Source: Streptomyces griseoruber (GTDB lineage: Bacteria > Actinomycetota > Actinomycetes > Streptomycetales > Streptomycetaceae). Taken from it: DNA of 64,000 bases. The stretch covers positions 29,803 to 93,802 of the forward strand of contig NZ_KQ948787.1 in NCBI RefSeq assembly GCF_001514205.1. The letters run 5' to 3'. A program made the position numbers and the translations under genes. Under the pieces are notes generated by a model. The model saw only the letters and a program-made list of their open reading frames with translations. It was not told where the DNA came from and ran no database searches. Positions 43,556 to 53,290 of the stretch are shown piece by piece; the stretch's first letter is position 1, and each line of letters begins with the position of its first letter.

Positions 43556-44901
43556 CGGGCGTCCTCGGGCTGAGTCGTCGGGGCGGCATCGGAGACGGGG
43601 GCCTTCGCAAGCGAAGCGGGAGCGGCCGCCGCCTGGCCCTGCGGGGCGTCCGACGCGGGGGAGGGCGCCGCGGCGGGCACCGGAGCCGCGGGCTGGGCAG
43701 GGCTCGCGGGCGCCGGGGGCGCCGCGGGCGGTACCGGGCTCGCGGCCGGGGGCTGCGGCGTGGCCGACGGCGCGGGAGCCTGGGCGTACGGGTTGGCGCC
43801 GTTCGGGGCCGGGGGTGCGACCGGGGCGCCGTAGCCGGTGCCGTACGGCTGGGCGGGCTGTGGTGGGGCGTAGCCGTGCTGCGGGGGCGGTGGCGCGTAC
43901 CAGCCGGGCTGGCCCTGGCCGGGTACCGGCATGGGCGGTGTGGCACCGGGCGGCAGGGGCTGCTGGAGGCCGGCCTTCTGGTCGGTCGTCGAGCGGTAGT
44001 CGACGGCGCCCTGCGTCATCCGCATGTACGCCTCCTCCAGCGAGGCCTGGTGCGGCGACAGCTCCCACAGGCGTACGTCCGTGTCGTGGGCGATGTCGCT
44101 GATCTGCGGCAGCGCCAGTCCGGTCACGCGCAGGGCGCCGTCCTGCTCGGGCAGGACATGGCCGCCCGCCGCCGACAGCGCCCCCGCGAGCTTCTCGCGG
44201 AGCTGCGGCTCGGTCTGCGGGGTGCGGACGCGCGCGAAGTCGGCCGAGTTGGCCGAGATGAAGTCCTTCACGCTCATGTCGGACAGCAGCTGACCGCGTC
44301 CGATCACGATCAGATGGTCCGCGGTCAGCGCCATCTCGCTCATCAGGTGCGAGGAGACGAAGACCGTGCGGCCCTCCGCCGCGAGGGACTTCATCAGGTT
44401 GCGCACCCAGAGGATGCCCTCGGGGTCGAGGCCGTTGACCGGCTCGTCGAACAGCAGCACCTGCGGATCGCCGAGCAGCGCCGCCGCGATCCCGAGCCGC
44501 TGCCCCATACCGAGGGAGAAGCCCTTGGACCGCCGCTTCGCCACGTCCTGGAGCCCGACCACGCCGAGCACCTCGTCCACCCGGCGGGCGGGGATGCCCG
44601 ACAGCTGGGCCAGGGACAGCAGGTGGTTGCGCGCGGACCGGCCCCCGTGCACGGCCTTGGCGTCGAGCAGCGCACCCACCTGGCGGGCCGCGTTCGGCAG
44701 CCTGCGGTACGGGTAGCCGCCGATCGTGACCGTCCCCGAGGTGGGGTTGTCCAGGCCGAGGATCATCCGCATGGTCGTCGACTTGCCCGAGCCGTTCGGC
44801 CCGAGGAAGCCGGTGACGGCACCCGGCCGTACCTGGAAGGAAAGGTTGTACACAGCGGTCTTGTCGCCGTAGCGCTTGGTCAGGCCGACTGCTTCGATCA
44901 T
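43552..44901 (-). CDS. ABC transporter ATP-binding protein with long Pro/Ala tail
   Basis: A 449-residue ATPase of the drug/polysaccharide-exporter class. Walker A GPNGSGKST, signature SLGMGQRLGIA (SLGMG in place of LSGGQ), Walker B VLLFDEPVNGLDPEG and the switch His in VFVSSHLMSEM are all present in the first 215 residues. After an accessory domain to about residue 310 comes a tail of about 140 residues rich in Pro, Ala, Gln and Gly, probably disordered. The ATG at 44901 has GGAG only 2 bp upstream; a GTG at 44910 is possible. It forms an operon with the permease. Confidence 0.92.
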   Translation of the reverse strand: MIEAVGLTKRYGDKTAVYNLSFQVRPGAVTGFLGPNGSGKSTTMRMILGLDNPTSGTVTIGGYPYRRLPNAARQVGALLDAKAVHGGRSARNHLLSLAQLSGIPARRVDEVLGVVGLQDVAKRRSKGFSLGMGQRLGIAAALLGDPQVLLFDEPVNGLDPEGILWVRNLMKSLAAEGRTVFVSSHLMSEMALTADHLIVIGRGQLLSDMSVKDFISANSADFARVRTPQTEPQLREKLAGALSAAGGHVLPEQDGALRVTGLALPQISDIAHDTDVRLWELSPHQASLEEAYMRMTQGAVDYRSTTDQKAGLQQPLPPGATPPMPVPGQGQPGWYAPPPPQHGYAPPQPAQPYGTGYGAPVAPPAPNGANPYAQAPAPSATPQPPAASPVPPAAPPAPASPAQPAAPVPAAAPSPASDAPQGQAAAAPASLAKAPVSDAAPTTQPEDAR

Positions 44902-45052
44902 GCTCCGCACCCATCGACAGGTTCAGGACAGCGGGGCACACGCCCCCGTAAGGGTTAGGAGCTTAGCGAGGCGCTGACGGTTCCGCTCAAATGAAAGTAA
45001 AGCCCAGAGGTTCACGCATCTCGTTTCCGCAGGCCGGCCGCGCCGGAACGCC

Positions 45053-45088
45053 ACGAAGCCCGCTGCCACCGCTGGCAACGGGCTTCGT
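45053..45088 (-). terminator. Terminator downstream of filP
   Basis: ACGAAGCCCG (45053-45062) pairs with CGGGCTTCGT (45079-45088), with an inner TGCCA/TGGCA stem. It lies 28 bases beyond the filP stop on the minus strand. Confidence 0.8.
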
Positions 45089-45116
45089 CCGACGTTCGGC
45101 CGGTGTACCCCGAGGG

Positions 45117-46055
45117 TTACCGGGACTGCTGCGCCGGCACTCCGCGGGAGATCGGCTCGTCGTCCGTGACCGGGGCGCCGGCCGCGGCCACCGCGGCGCC
45201 GGTCAGCGTGGCGAGCATCTCGCGGACGTTCGTCAGCTGGGCGTTGATGCTGTCGCGACGGTTGGTGAGGGCCGCCAGCTCGCGCTCGGATTCCGAACGG
45301 ATCCGGTCCGCCTTGGCGTTGGCGTCGGCCACGATGTCCTCGGCCTGGCGCTGTGCCGTCTCGACGGTCTGGCGGGCGCGGCGCTCGGCGTCCGTGCGCA
45401 GCTTCTCCGCCTCCAGGCGCAGCTGCTCCGCGCGGTGCTCGATCTCCGCGAGCCGCTTCTCCGCCTTCTGCTGACGGGACGCCAGGTCACGCTCGGACTG
45501 CTCGCGGCGCTTGGCCAGGTTGGTCTCGAAGTCGGCGGCGGCCTGGGCGGCCTTGGCGCGGGTCTCCTCGAAGAGGGCGTCCGCCTCCTCGCGCTTCGAC
45601 TGCGCGTCCTTCTGGGCCTCCTGGCGCAGCTGCGACGCGTCGCTCTTGGCCTTCTCGACGATCCGGACGCCCTCGTCCTCCGCCTTGGCCTTGCGGTCCG
45701 CAGCGAACGATTCTGCGTCGTTGCGCACCTGCTGGGCCGCCGACTCGGCGAGCTCGCGGTGCTGCTCGGACGCGCGACGGGCCTCCTCACGCAGATCCTT
45801 GGCCTCTTCCTCGGCGAGGCGGAGGATCTTCTCGACCCGCGCGCCGAGCCCGGCGTACGACGGCTCGGCGTCGGTGACCTGGGCCTGGGCGTTCTGGGTC
45901 TCGAGGTGGAGCTCCTCGATGCGCTTTTCCAGAGCGGTGATGCGGGCGAGAGCGCTGTCACGGTCGGAGACGAGCTTGGAGATCCGTTCGTCCACCTGAG
46001 CGCGGTCGTACCCACGCCGCACTAGCTCGAAGCCGTAGGGGGAAGTGTCGCTCAT
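45117..46055 (-). CDS. filP: FilP, filament-forming coiled-coil protein
   Basis: A 312-residue protein that is almost entirely alpha-helical coiled coil rich in Glu, Ala, Arg and Gln. It opens with a short DivIVA-like non-coiled head (MSDTSPYGFELVRRGYDRAQ) and then heptad/hendecad repeats such as EEEAKDLREEARRASEQHRE. In Streptomyces FilP assembles into a network behind the hyphal tip that stiffens the apex and interacts with DivIVA and Scy. It is next to scy, as expected. It has a terminator downstream and 183 bp to scy upstream. Confidence 0.93.
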   Translation of the reverse strand: MSDTSPYGFELVRRGYDRAQVDERISKLVSDRDSALARITALEKRIEELHLETQNAQAQVTDAEPSYAGLGARVEKILRLAEEEAKDLREEARRASEQHRELAESAAQQVRNDAESFAADRKAKAEDEGVRIVEKAKSDASQLRQEAQKDAQSKREEADALFEETRAKAAQAAADFETNLAKRREQSERDLASRQQKAEKRLAEIEHRAEQLRLEAEKLRTDAERRARQTVETAQRQAEDIVADANAKADRIRSESERELAALTNRRDSINAQLTNVREMLATLTGAAVAAAGAPVTDDEPISRGVPAQQSR

Positions 46056-46238
46056 GGGGTTCCTGTCGAATGAGACCGGTGAGGTGATAGGTGGAATCCT
46101 AGGGGCCAGAGCGCTGTGTCATCGAGCGTATGCGTGTTTGATCTGAGGAATGACACCCCTTTTGGGTGGCTGAACCCCACACCCCTTGCCAAAAACTCGG
46201 GGTAAGGGAGCAGACTTTAACGCAATCCACACATTCTG

Positions 46239-49200
46239 CTAGCCGTCAGTGGCTTTCCCACCCGATCGTGGCGCGCCGATGCTCGCGCCCGCCCGGACGC
46301 TCCCGTCCTTGTTCGCGGACGGGATCTCGAAGGACTCCAGCGCCTCCAGCACGTCCTGGACCCGGGAGATCTCGGCGTTGATGTCCTCGCGCCGCCGCAC
46401 CAGGACCTCCAGCTCCCGCTTGCCCTCCTCGACCGTGAGCCGCGCCTCGCGGATCGCCTCGGCCTTGAGCTCCTCGGCCTCCCGGATCAGCGTCGACTTC
46501 TTCTGCTCGGCCTCCTTCAGCAGGCCCTCCGCCTTCTTCACCGCGGCGATCCGGACCTTGCCGGCCTCGGAGTTCGCCTCCGACACCAGCTCCTTCGCCT
46601 TGGCCTGCGCCTTGGCGAGCTGCTCCTCGGACGCCTTGATCAGCGCGTCGCAGCGGTCGCCGGTCGACTTCATCGTCTCGGCGGCCTCGCGGCGGGCCCG
46701 CTCGTGCAGCGCCTCGATCTCGGCGGTGATGCGGTCGCGCAGTTCCTCCGCGCGCTCCCTTATCGCGGTGGCGTCCCGGCGGGCGCCGACGAGCAGCTCG
46801 TCCGCGTCCGTACGGGCCTTCTCCACCCGGGTGTTGCCCTCGCGTGTCGCCTCGGAGACCAGCCGGTCGGCCTCGGCGCGGGCGGCGCCCACCATCGAGT
46901 CGGCCCGCGTCTCGGCGTCCGCGGTGGTCTGGAGCGCCTGCTCCTGAGCCTCCGCCAGCAGCTTGTCGACCTCGGCCGTGGTCTCCGTGATCAGCGTGTC
47001 GACCTGCTCGGCCGCCTCGGAGCGCCGCTTGTTGGCCTCCTTGCGGGAGGCGTCCAGCGTCTCGTCGGCCTCGTCGCGGGCCACGCTCAGCATGCGGTCG
47101 GCCTCCGCCGCCGCCTGTGCCTTGACCCGCTCCGACTCCAGACGGATCCGCTCGGCGGCCTGCTGCGCCGAACCCACCGTCTCGGCGGCCTCGGCCCGCA
47201 GCCGCTCCGCGTCCCCGCTCGCGTCCTGGATCAGCTTCTCCGCCCTGGCGACGGACTCGGCACGGACCCGCTCGGCCTCCGCGGCCGTGTCGGCCGTCAG
47301 CCGCTCCGCCTCGGCGATGGTCTCCGTCTGGAGCCGCTCGGCCTCGTTGCGGGCCTCGGTGATGAGGGTGTCGGCCTGGGTCGCCGCGTCCGACCGGATG
47401 CGGTTGGCGTCCTCGCGGGCTTCGGCCCGGGTGCGGGCCGCGGCCTGGTCGGCCTCCGCCAGCGCGTCCGAGGCCTCCGTGCGCACCCGCTGGGCGTACG
47501 CCGAGGCCTCCGTCCGCAGCCGCTCGGCCTCCGCGATCGCCTCGCCGACGGTCCGCTCGGCCAGCTCCTGCGCGGCCTCGGAGGCCGCGGCGGCCTCGCG
47601 GCGGATCCGGCTCGCGTCCTCGCTGGCCCGCTCCCGCTCGGCGTAGGCGTCGGAGCGGACCCGGTCCGCCTCCTCCTCGGCCTCGCGCCGGGTACGGTCC
47701 GCGGCGTGCTCGGCGGCCGAGCGCAGCCCGTTGATCTCCTCCTGGGCCTGCTCGTGCAGCCCGGCCACGGAGTCCCGTACCTGCTGGGCGTGGAGTTCGG
47801 CCGCGCCGACCATCTCGGCGGAGCGCCGGTCGGCCTCCTCGACCAGCCGGACCGCCTCGGTCTGCGCCTCCTCCACGCGGTTGCGCGCCGACGCCAGCAG
47901 CTCCTCGGACTGCGCCCGGGCCCGCTCGCGCTCCTGGTCGGCCTCCTGACGGGCGGAGCCGAGGAGTTCCTCGGCCTCGCGGCGCCGGCGGACGGCCTCC
48001 TCCTGGGCGGCGTCCAGCGTCTCGGTCGCCTCGTCGGCCAGCCGCTCGGCGGCGGCCGTGGCCTCCGCGCGCACCCGGTCGGCGGTGTCCTGCGCCTCGT
48101 TCTTGAGCCGCTCGGCCTCGGCCGCGGCCTCCGACCTCAGGCGTACGGCGACGGCCTCGCCCTCGGCCCGCGAGGCGGACGCGTCGGCGGCGGCCTCGGT
48201 GCGCAGCCGGTCGGCCTCGTCGGCGGCCTGCTGCTGGAGCGTACGGATCCGCTCGGCGGCCTCGCCGCGCAGCCGGTCGGTGTCCTCGGCGGCCTCCCGG
48301 CGGATCCGCGCGGCCTCCTCACGGGCGTCCGTCAGCGCCTGCTCGGCGGACGCCAGCCGCGACTCGGCCTCCGTGTGCAGCCGGGTCAGCTCCTCGGCCG
48401 CCTCCGCCTGCCGGGCCTCGACCGCGCGCTCGGTCTCCGCGCGCAGCTCCTCCGCCGCACGCTCGGCGCCGGAGGTGATGGTCTCGGCGAGCTCCACCGC
48501 CTCCTCGCGGGAGCGCTCGGCCTCGGAGCGGGTGCGCTCCAGGGTCTCCTCGGCCTGCCGGCGCAGGGCGGTGGCGCGCTCGATGGCCTCGGTGCGGACC
48601 TTCTCGCTGTCCGCCGTGGCCTTCTGGCGCAGCTCGTCCGCGTCGGCCTTCGCCTTGGACAGCAGCTCCTCGGCCGACCGGGCGGCCTCCTCGATCTGCT
48701 GGACGGCCTCCCTGCGGGCCTCCGCACGGATCTTCTCGCCCTCGGCGACCGCGTCGGAGCGCAGCTGCTCGGCCTCGCCGCGCAGCCGGCGGGCCTCCTC
48801 CTGGAGCTCGACCGTCTTGGCGCGGTACTCCTTGGTGTCGTCCTTCGCGGAGCCCTTGAGCTGCTCGGCGATGTCGTGCGCCTCGGCGCGCAGCCGGTCC
48901 GCCTCGTTCTCCGCCTCCCGGCGGATCCGCTCGGCCTCCTCGGCGGCCGCCTTGGTGGTGCCCCGGGCGTCCTCCTGCGCCTTGTTGAGGACGTCCTCGG
49001 CGGTCTTGGCCGCCTTCGACAGCTGGGTGGCGCTCTCCTCGGCGGTGATCGTGCGGGCCTTCTCGGAGGCCTCCGCGACGATCTTCTCGGCCTCGGCGCG
49101 CGCGTCGGCGACGACCTGCTCGGCCTCCGCCTTGGTGGTCTCGGCCTCCTGGCTGGCCTCGGTGACCAGCCGGGCGACCTGCTCCTTCGCCGTCCGGGTG

Positions 49201-50120
49201 CGCTGCTCGTTGGTGGACTCGGCGCTCGCGAGGGCCTTCTCGGCGGCGGCCTTGGCCTCGGCGACGACCTTCTCGGCCTCGGACTGCGCCTTGCGCAGCG
49301 CCTCCTCGGCGTCGGCCATCCGCTGCTCGGCGGCACGGCTCAGTTCACCCGCCTGGCGGCGGGCCGTGTCCGACTCGTTCACCGTGGAGCTGCGCAGCGC
49401 CTCGGCGTGCTCGGTGGCCTCCTGGGCCTGGGTGGAGGCGGCGTTCAGCATCCGCTCGGCGTCGGTGCGGGCGCGCAGCAGGAGCTGCTCGGCCTCCGCG
49501 CGGGTCTGCTCCGCGTCGGCCTGGAGCCGCTGGCGGGCCTCCGCGGCCACCCGTTCGGCCTCGGCGCGGGCGGCGGCCATGGCCTGCTCGGCCTCGGCGC
49601 GCGCCTCGTCCAGGAGACGGCGGGCCTGGGCCTCGGAGCGGGCGCGCAGCTGCTCCGCCCACGCCACGTTCTCGTTGACGTGCGACTCGACGGTCTGCCG
49701 GCGCTCCGCCAGCTCCTGGTCGAGCTGCTGACGCCGGCTGACGGCCTCCTGGTGCAGCTCCGCCTGGAGCCGGGCCGCCTGTTCGGCGTGCTCCTGGAGG
49801 ATGCGCTGGGTCTGCGCGCGGACCTGGCTGAGCTCGCGCTCGGCGTCCTGGCGCAACTGGTCGGCCTGCATCTGCGCGTTGCGCAGCATCTGCTCGGCCT
49901 GGTACCCGAGGTCGCCGCCGTCGAAGGACGGCCGGGACATGAGTGTGCGGCGCGCCTCGTGCAACTTGGCGCGCAGCACCTCGACCTGGTAGCCGAGGTC
50001 CTCGGCATGCTGGATCGCCTTCTCACGCTCGGTCTTCAGCCGCTTCATCTCGGCTTCGAACCGTGTGAGGTGGTCGACGTCAGCCGCCGGTTCCCGCTCC
50101 TGGCTCTCGTAGCCCCGCAC
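46239..50120 (-). CDS. scy: Scy, giant coiled-coil polarity scaffold
   Basis: A 1293-residue protein. The first 80 residues (MRGYESQEREPAADVDHLTR and a conventional heptad coiled coil) are followed by about 1,150 residues of unbroken Ala/Glu/Arg-rich coiled coil with the long-period repeat known for this family (about 51 residues, mixing heptads and hendecads; for example recurring AEAERLRTEA and RREAEEEADR units). Scy recruits DivIVA and organises hyphal tips and branch sites. GTG start at 50120. The high repetitiveness leaves long open frames on the opposite strand that are not genes. Confidence 0.95.
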   Translation of the reverse strand: MRGYESQEREPAADVDHLTRFEAEMKRLKTEREKAIQHAEDLGYQVEVLRAKLHEARRTLMSRPSFDGGDLGYQAEQMLRNAQMQADQLRQDAERELSQVRAQTQRILQEHAEQAARLQAELHQEAVSRRQQLDQELAERRQTVESHVNENVAWAEQLRARSEAQARRLLDEARAEAEQAMAAARAEAERVAAEARQRLQADAEQTRAEAEQLLLRARTDAERMLNAASTQAQEATEHAEALRSSTVNESDTARRQAGELSRAAEQRMADAEEALRKAQSEAEKVVAEAKAAAEKALASAESTNEQRTRTAKEQVARLVTEASQEAETTKAEAEQVVADARAEAEKIVAEASEKARTITAEESATQLSKAAKTAEDVLNKAQEDARGTTKAAAEEAERIRREAENEADRLRAEAHDIAEQLKGSAKDDTKEYRAKTVELQEEARRLRGEAEQLRSDAVAEGEKIRAEARREAVQQIEEAARSAEELLSKAKADADELRQKATADSEKVRTEAIERATALRRQAEETLERTRSEAERSREEAVELAETITSGAERAAEELRAETERAVEARQAEAAEELTRLHTEAESRLASAEQALTDAREEAARIRREAAEDTDRLRGEAAERIRTLQQQAADEADRLRTEAAADASASRAEGEAVAVRLRSEAAAEAERLKNEAQDTADRVRAEATAAAERLADEATETLDAAQEEAVRRRREAEELLGSARQEADQERERARAQSEELLASARNRVEEAQTEAVRLVEEADRRSAEMVGAAELHAQQVRDSVAGLHEQAQEEINGLRSAAEHAADRTRREAEEEADRVRSDAYAERERASEDASRIRREAAAASEAAQELAERTVGEAIAEAERLRTEASAYAQRVRTEASDALAEADQAAARTRAEAREDANRIRSDAATQADTLITEARNEAERLQTETIAEAERLTADTAAEAERVRAESVARAEKLIQDASGDAERLRAEAAETVGSAQQAAERIRLESERVKAQAAAEADRMLSVARDEADETLDASRKEANKRRSEAAEQVDTLITETTAEVDKLLAEAQEQALQTTADAETRADSMVGAARAEADRLVSEATREGNTRVEKARTDADELLVGARRDATAIRERAEELRDRITAEIEALHERARREAAETMKSTGDRCDALIKASEEQLAKAQAKAKELVSEANSEAGKVRIAAVKKAEGLLKEAEQKKSTLIREAEELKAEAIREARLTVEEGKRELEVLVRRREDINAEISRVQDVLEALESFEIPSANKDGSVRAGASIGAPRSGGKATDG

Positions 50121-50352
50121 TGCGCGGTCCCATCCGTCCCTGGTCGCAAGCTTCCCGAACGAGCTCCGTCCATCCGCCGAACGGGGCCCCCGGGGAATGG
50201 TGTCAGATCAACGACGGAGCATGGGCTGCTGCCCCGACGCTCGTCCCCCGAAACCCGGACCCCGGCAACGTCCCGCCGTCCAAGGCGGCAGGACCGGTCG
50301 CCGCGTGGGAGCGACGACCGCCCCCAACCCTACCGGCCCATATGTACGAGGG

Positions 50353-50793
50353 TCAGTGCTCAGGTGACTCAACAGGCGCCGAAGTGACCAGTTCTGTCAG
50401 TACTCCGTGGCAATCCTTGGGGTGCAGGAAGGTGATTCGTGACCCCATGGAGCCGCGTCGCGGCTCTTCGTACAGAACGCGTACGCCCTTGGAGCGGATG
50501 TCCTCGGCCTCTCCGTCCACATCCGCCGTACCGAAAGCGATGTGGTGGACGCCCTCGCCGTTCTTGTCGAGCCACTTGGCGACGGTGGAGTCCGGGCGGG
50601 TCGGCTCCAGAAGCTGCAGGTAGGAGGCCCCGCCGTCGGAGGTGTCGTTGATCTTGAGCATGGCTTCCCGGACACCCTGCTCCTCGTTGACCTCGGAGTG
50701 GAACACCTCGAAGCCGTACGTGGAGCGGTAGAACTCGACGGTCGCGTCGAGGTCGTGACAGGCGATCCCGATGTGGTCGATTCGCGTCAGCAT
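50353..50793 (-). CDS. mce: Methylmalonyl-CoA epimerase
   Basis: Interconverts (2R)- and (2S)-methylmalonyl-CoA. The 146-residue protein has two vicinal-oxygen-chelate modules, with metal-binding residues in LTRIDHIGIACHDLDATVEFY, YLQLLEP and GVHHIAFG and the final Glu ligand region in GVRVLYEEPRRG. ATG at 50793. It is divergent from the thiolase gene; with meaB and the adenosyltransferase it supports the B12-dependent methylmalonyl-CoA mutase pathway that supplies polyketide precursors. Confidence 0.95.
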   Translation of the reverse strand: MLTRIDHIGIACHDLDATVEFYRSTYGFEVFHSEVNEEQGVREAMLKINDTSDGGASYLQLLEPTRPDSTVAKWLDKNGEGVHHIAFGTADVDGEAEDIRSKGVRVLYEEPRRGSMGSRITFLHPKDCHGVLTELVTSAPVESPEH

Positions 50794-50944
50794 GGTGTTA
50801 GTGGAGCGCGGCGGAGGTGGTTACGCAACGTGCGCGCGATCACACTGAAGGGCCGATGACGGCACGGAGTGCCACTCAGTACATTCGCAGTAAACCCTCG
50901 TTCACTCCTCGGCCAGTGCAGGCCGGTAAGGGGAATCGCAGCTC

Positions 50945-52156
50945 ATGACTGGATCGACTGGAACCAACGGCAGGACCTCGGTGATCGTCGCGGGCGCGCG
51001 TACGCCCATGGGACGGCTGCTGGGCTCGCTGAAGTCCTTCTCCGGAGCCGACCTCGGCGGCTTCGCGATCAAGGCCGCCCTGGACCGCGCCGGGATCGGC
51101 GGCGACCAGGTGCAGTATGTGATCATGGGCCAGGTGCTCCAGGCCGGCGCGGGCCAGATCCCGGCCCGCCAGGCCGCCGTCAAGGCCGGCATCCCGATGA
51201 ACGTCCCGGCGCTCACCATCAACAAGGTGTGTCTGTCCGGCCTCGACGCGATCGCGCTGGCCGACCAGCTGATCCGCGCGGGTGAGTTCGACGTGGTCGT
51301 CGCGGGCGGCCAGGAGTCCATGACCAACGCCCCCCACCTGCTGCCGAAGTCCCGCGAGGGCTACAAGTACGGCGCGATCGAGATGCTCGACGCGATGGCG
51401 TACGACGGTCTCACGGACGCCTTCGAGAACATCGCCATGGGCGAGTCCACGGAGAAGCACAACACGCGCCTCGGCATCCTGCGCCCCGAGCAGGACGAGA
51501 TCGCCGCCCTGTCCCACCAGCGGGCCGCCGCCGCGCAGAAGAACGGGATCTTCGAGGCCGAGATCACCCCGGTCGAGATCCCGCAGCGCAAGGGCGAGCC
51601 GGTGGTCTTCAGCAAGGACGAGGGCATCCGCGGCGACACCACCGCGGAGTCCCTGGGCAAGCTGCGCCCGGCCTTCACCAGGGACGGCACGATCACCGCG
51701 GGCACGTCCTCGCAGATCTCCGACGGCGCAGCCGCCGTCGTCGTGATGAGCAGGGCCAGGGCCGAGGAGCTGGGGCTCGCCTGGATCGCCGAGATCGGCG
51801 CCCACGGCAATGTGGCCGGCCCGGACAACTCGCTCCAGTCCCAGCCCTCCAACGCCATCGCGCACGCCCTGCGGAAGGAGGGCCTGGCGGTCGAGGACCT
51901 CGACCTCATCGAGATCAACGAGGCCTTCGCCGCCGTCGCGGTCCAGTCAATGAAGGACCTCGGCGTGTCCACGGAAAAGGTGAACGTCAACGGGGGTGCG
52001 ATCGCCCTCGGTCACCCGATCGGCATGTCCGGTGCCCGGCTCGTGCTGCACCTCGCCCTGGAGCTCAAGCGGCGCGGCGGCGGTGTCGGCGCGGCCGCGC
52101 TGTGCGGCGGCGGCGGCCAGGGCGACGCGCTGATCGTGCGCGTGCCCAAGGCCTGA
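50945..52156 (+). CDS. Acetyl-CoA C-acetyltransferase (thiolase)
   Basis: Condenses two acetyl-CoA or cleaves acetoacetyl-CoA. The 403-residue protein has the acyl-accepting C96 (NKVCLSGLDAIALA), the INEAFAAVAV motif, His in GGAIALGHPIGMSGAR and the second Cys in ALCGGGGQGDA. The ATG at 50945 has AAGGGGAAT upstream. Lying between mce and meaB, it may feed the ethylmalonyl-CoA/methylmalonyl-CoA route. meaB follows after 34 bp. Confidence 0.95.
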   Translation: MTGSTGTNGRTSVIVAGARTPMGRLLGSLKSFSGADLGGFAIKAALDRAGIGGDQVQYVIMGQVLQAGAGQIPARQAAVKAGIPMNVPALTINKVCLSGLDAIALADQLIRAGEFDVVVAGGQESMTNAPHLLPKSREGYKYGAIEMLDAMAYDGLTDAFENIAMGESTEKHNTRLGILRPEQDEIAALSHQRAAAAQKNGIFEAEITPVEIPQRKGEPVVFSKDEGIRGDTTAESLGKLRPAFTRDGTITAGTSSQISDGAAAVVVMSRARAEELGLAWIAEIGAHGNVAGPDNSLQSQPSNAIAHALRKEGLAVEDLDLIEINEAFAAVAVQSMKDLGVSTEKVNVNGGAIALGHPIGMSGARLVLHLALELKRRGGGVGAAALCGGGGQGDALIVRVPKA

Positions 52157-52190
52157 GCCCGCCGTACGACCCTTCGTGAACGGAGCTGTG

Positions 52191-53147
52191 ATGGAGGACG
52201 TCCCCTCGCTGGTCGCCCAGGCCAGGGAAGGCAGGCCGCGAGCCGTGGCCCGGCTGATCTCCCTGGTGGAGGGGGCGTCCCCGCAGCTGAGGGAGGTCAT
52301 GGCGGCCCTGGCCCCGCTCACCGGCAACGCCTATGTCGTCGGCCTCACCGGCTCCCCGGGCGTCGGCAAGTCCACCTCGACGTCCGCACTGGTGACGGCG
52401 TACCGCAGACAGGGCAGGCGGGTCGGGGTGCTCGCCGTCGACCCGTCGTCGCCGTTCTCCGGCGGCGCCCTGCTCGGCGACCGGGTGCGGATGTCCGACC
52501 ACGCCTCCGACCCCGGTGTCTACATCCGCTCGATGGCCACCCGGGGGCATCTGGGCGGCCTCGCCTGGTCCGCCCCGCAGGCGATCCGGGTGCTGGACGC
52601 GGCGGGCTGCGAGGTGATCCTGGTCGAGACGGTCGGCGTCGGCCAGTCGGAGGTCGAGATCGCCTCCCAGGCGGACACCAGCGTCGTCCTGCTCGCCCCC
52701 GGCATGGGCGACGGCATCCAGGCGGCCAAGGCGGGGATCCTGGAGATCGGCGACGTGTACGTGGTCAACAAGGCCGACCGGGACGGCGCGGACGCCACCG
52801 CCCGGGAACTGAACCACATGCTGGGCCTCGGCGAGTCCCGCAGGCCGGGGGACTGGCGCCCGCCGATCGTCAAGACGGTCGCCTCCCGCGCCGAGGGCGT
52901 CGACGAGGTCGTCGAGGCCCTGGAGAAGCACCGCGCCTGGATGGAGGAGCACGGCGTCCTCACCGAGCGCCGTCGCGCCCGCGCCGCCCACGAGGTCGAG
53001 ACGATCGCCGTCACGACCCTGCGCCGGCGCATCGGCGACCTGCGCGGGGACCGCCGCCTGGGCGCCCTGGCCGAGCGGATCGTCGCGGGCGAACTGGACG
53101 CCCACCGGGCGGCGGACGAGCTGATCGCGGGCCTCACCGGGAGCTGA
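52191..53147 (+). CDS. meaB: Methylmalonyl-CoA mutase-associated GTPase MeaB
   Basis: G3E-type P-loop GTPase that protects and gates methylmalonyl-CoA mutase during cofactor loading. The 318-residue protein has Walker A LTGSPGVGKSTSTSA, the switch region DPSSPFSGGALLGDRVRM, VETVGVGQSEVEI, and the base-recognition NKAD (VVNKADRDGA). The ATG at 52191 has CGGAG 5 bp upstream; a GTG at 52176 would add five residues. It is on the same strand as the thiolase gene, 34 bp away. Confidence 0.96.
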   Translation: MEDVPSLVAQAREGRPRAVARLISLVEGASPQLREVMAALAPLTGNAYVVGLTGSPGVGKSTSTSALVTAYRRQGRRVGVLAVDPSSPFSGGALLGDRVRMSDHASDPGVYIRSMATRGHLGGLAWSAPQAIRVLDAAGCEVILVETVGVGQSEVEIASQADTSVVLLAPGMGDGIQAAKAGILEIGDVYVVNKADRDGADATARELNHMLGLGESRRPGDWRPPIVKTVASRAEGVDEVVEALEKHRAWMEEHGVLTERRRARAAHEVETIAVTTLRRRIGDLRGDRRLGALAERIVAGELDAHRAADELIAGLTGS

Positions 53148-53290
53148 GCCCTCGTCATACGGACGCCCCCGCTGGTACGTTGACCCCCATGTTCCTCGCC
53201 CAGGCATAGAGCGCGCACCGAGCCACCGCCCCCACGACGGGACGGGTGGCCCTCAGGTGTCCCCGCTCACGCCTCCTTCGAGGAACTCCC

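Noticed and set aside
46704..50387. 1,227-codon open frame antisense to scy
   Set aside because: It mirrors the Ala/Glu/Arg repeat codons of scy, giving a Leu/Gly/Arg-rich product with no fold and no ribosome binding site. Long antisense frames are expected opposite GC-rich repetitive coding sequence.
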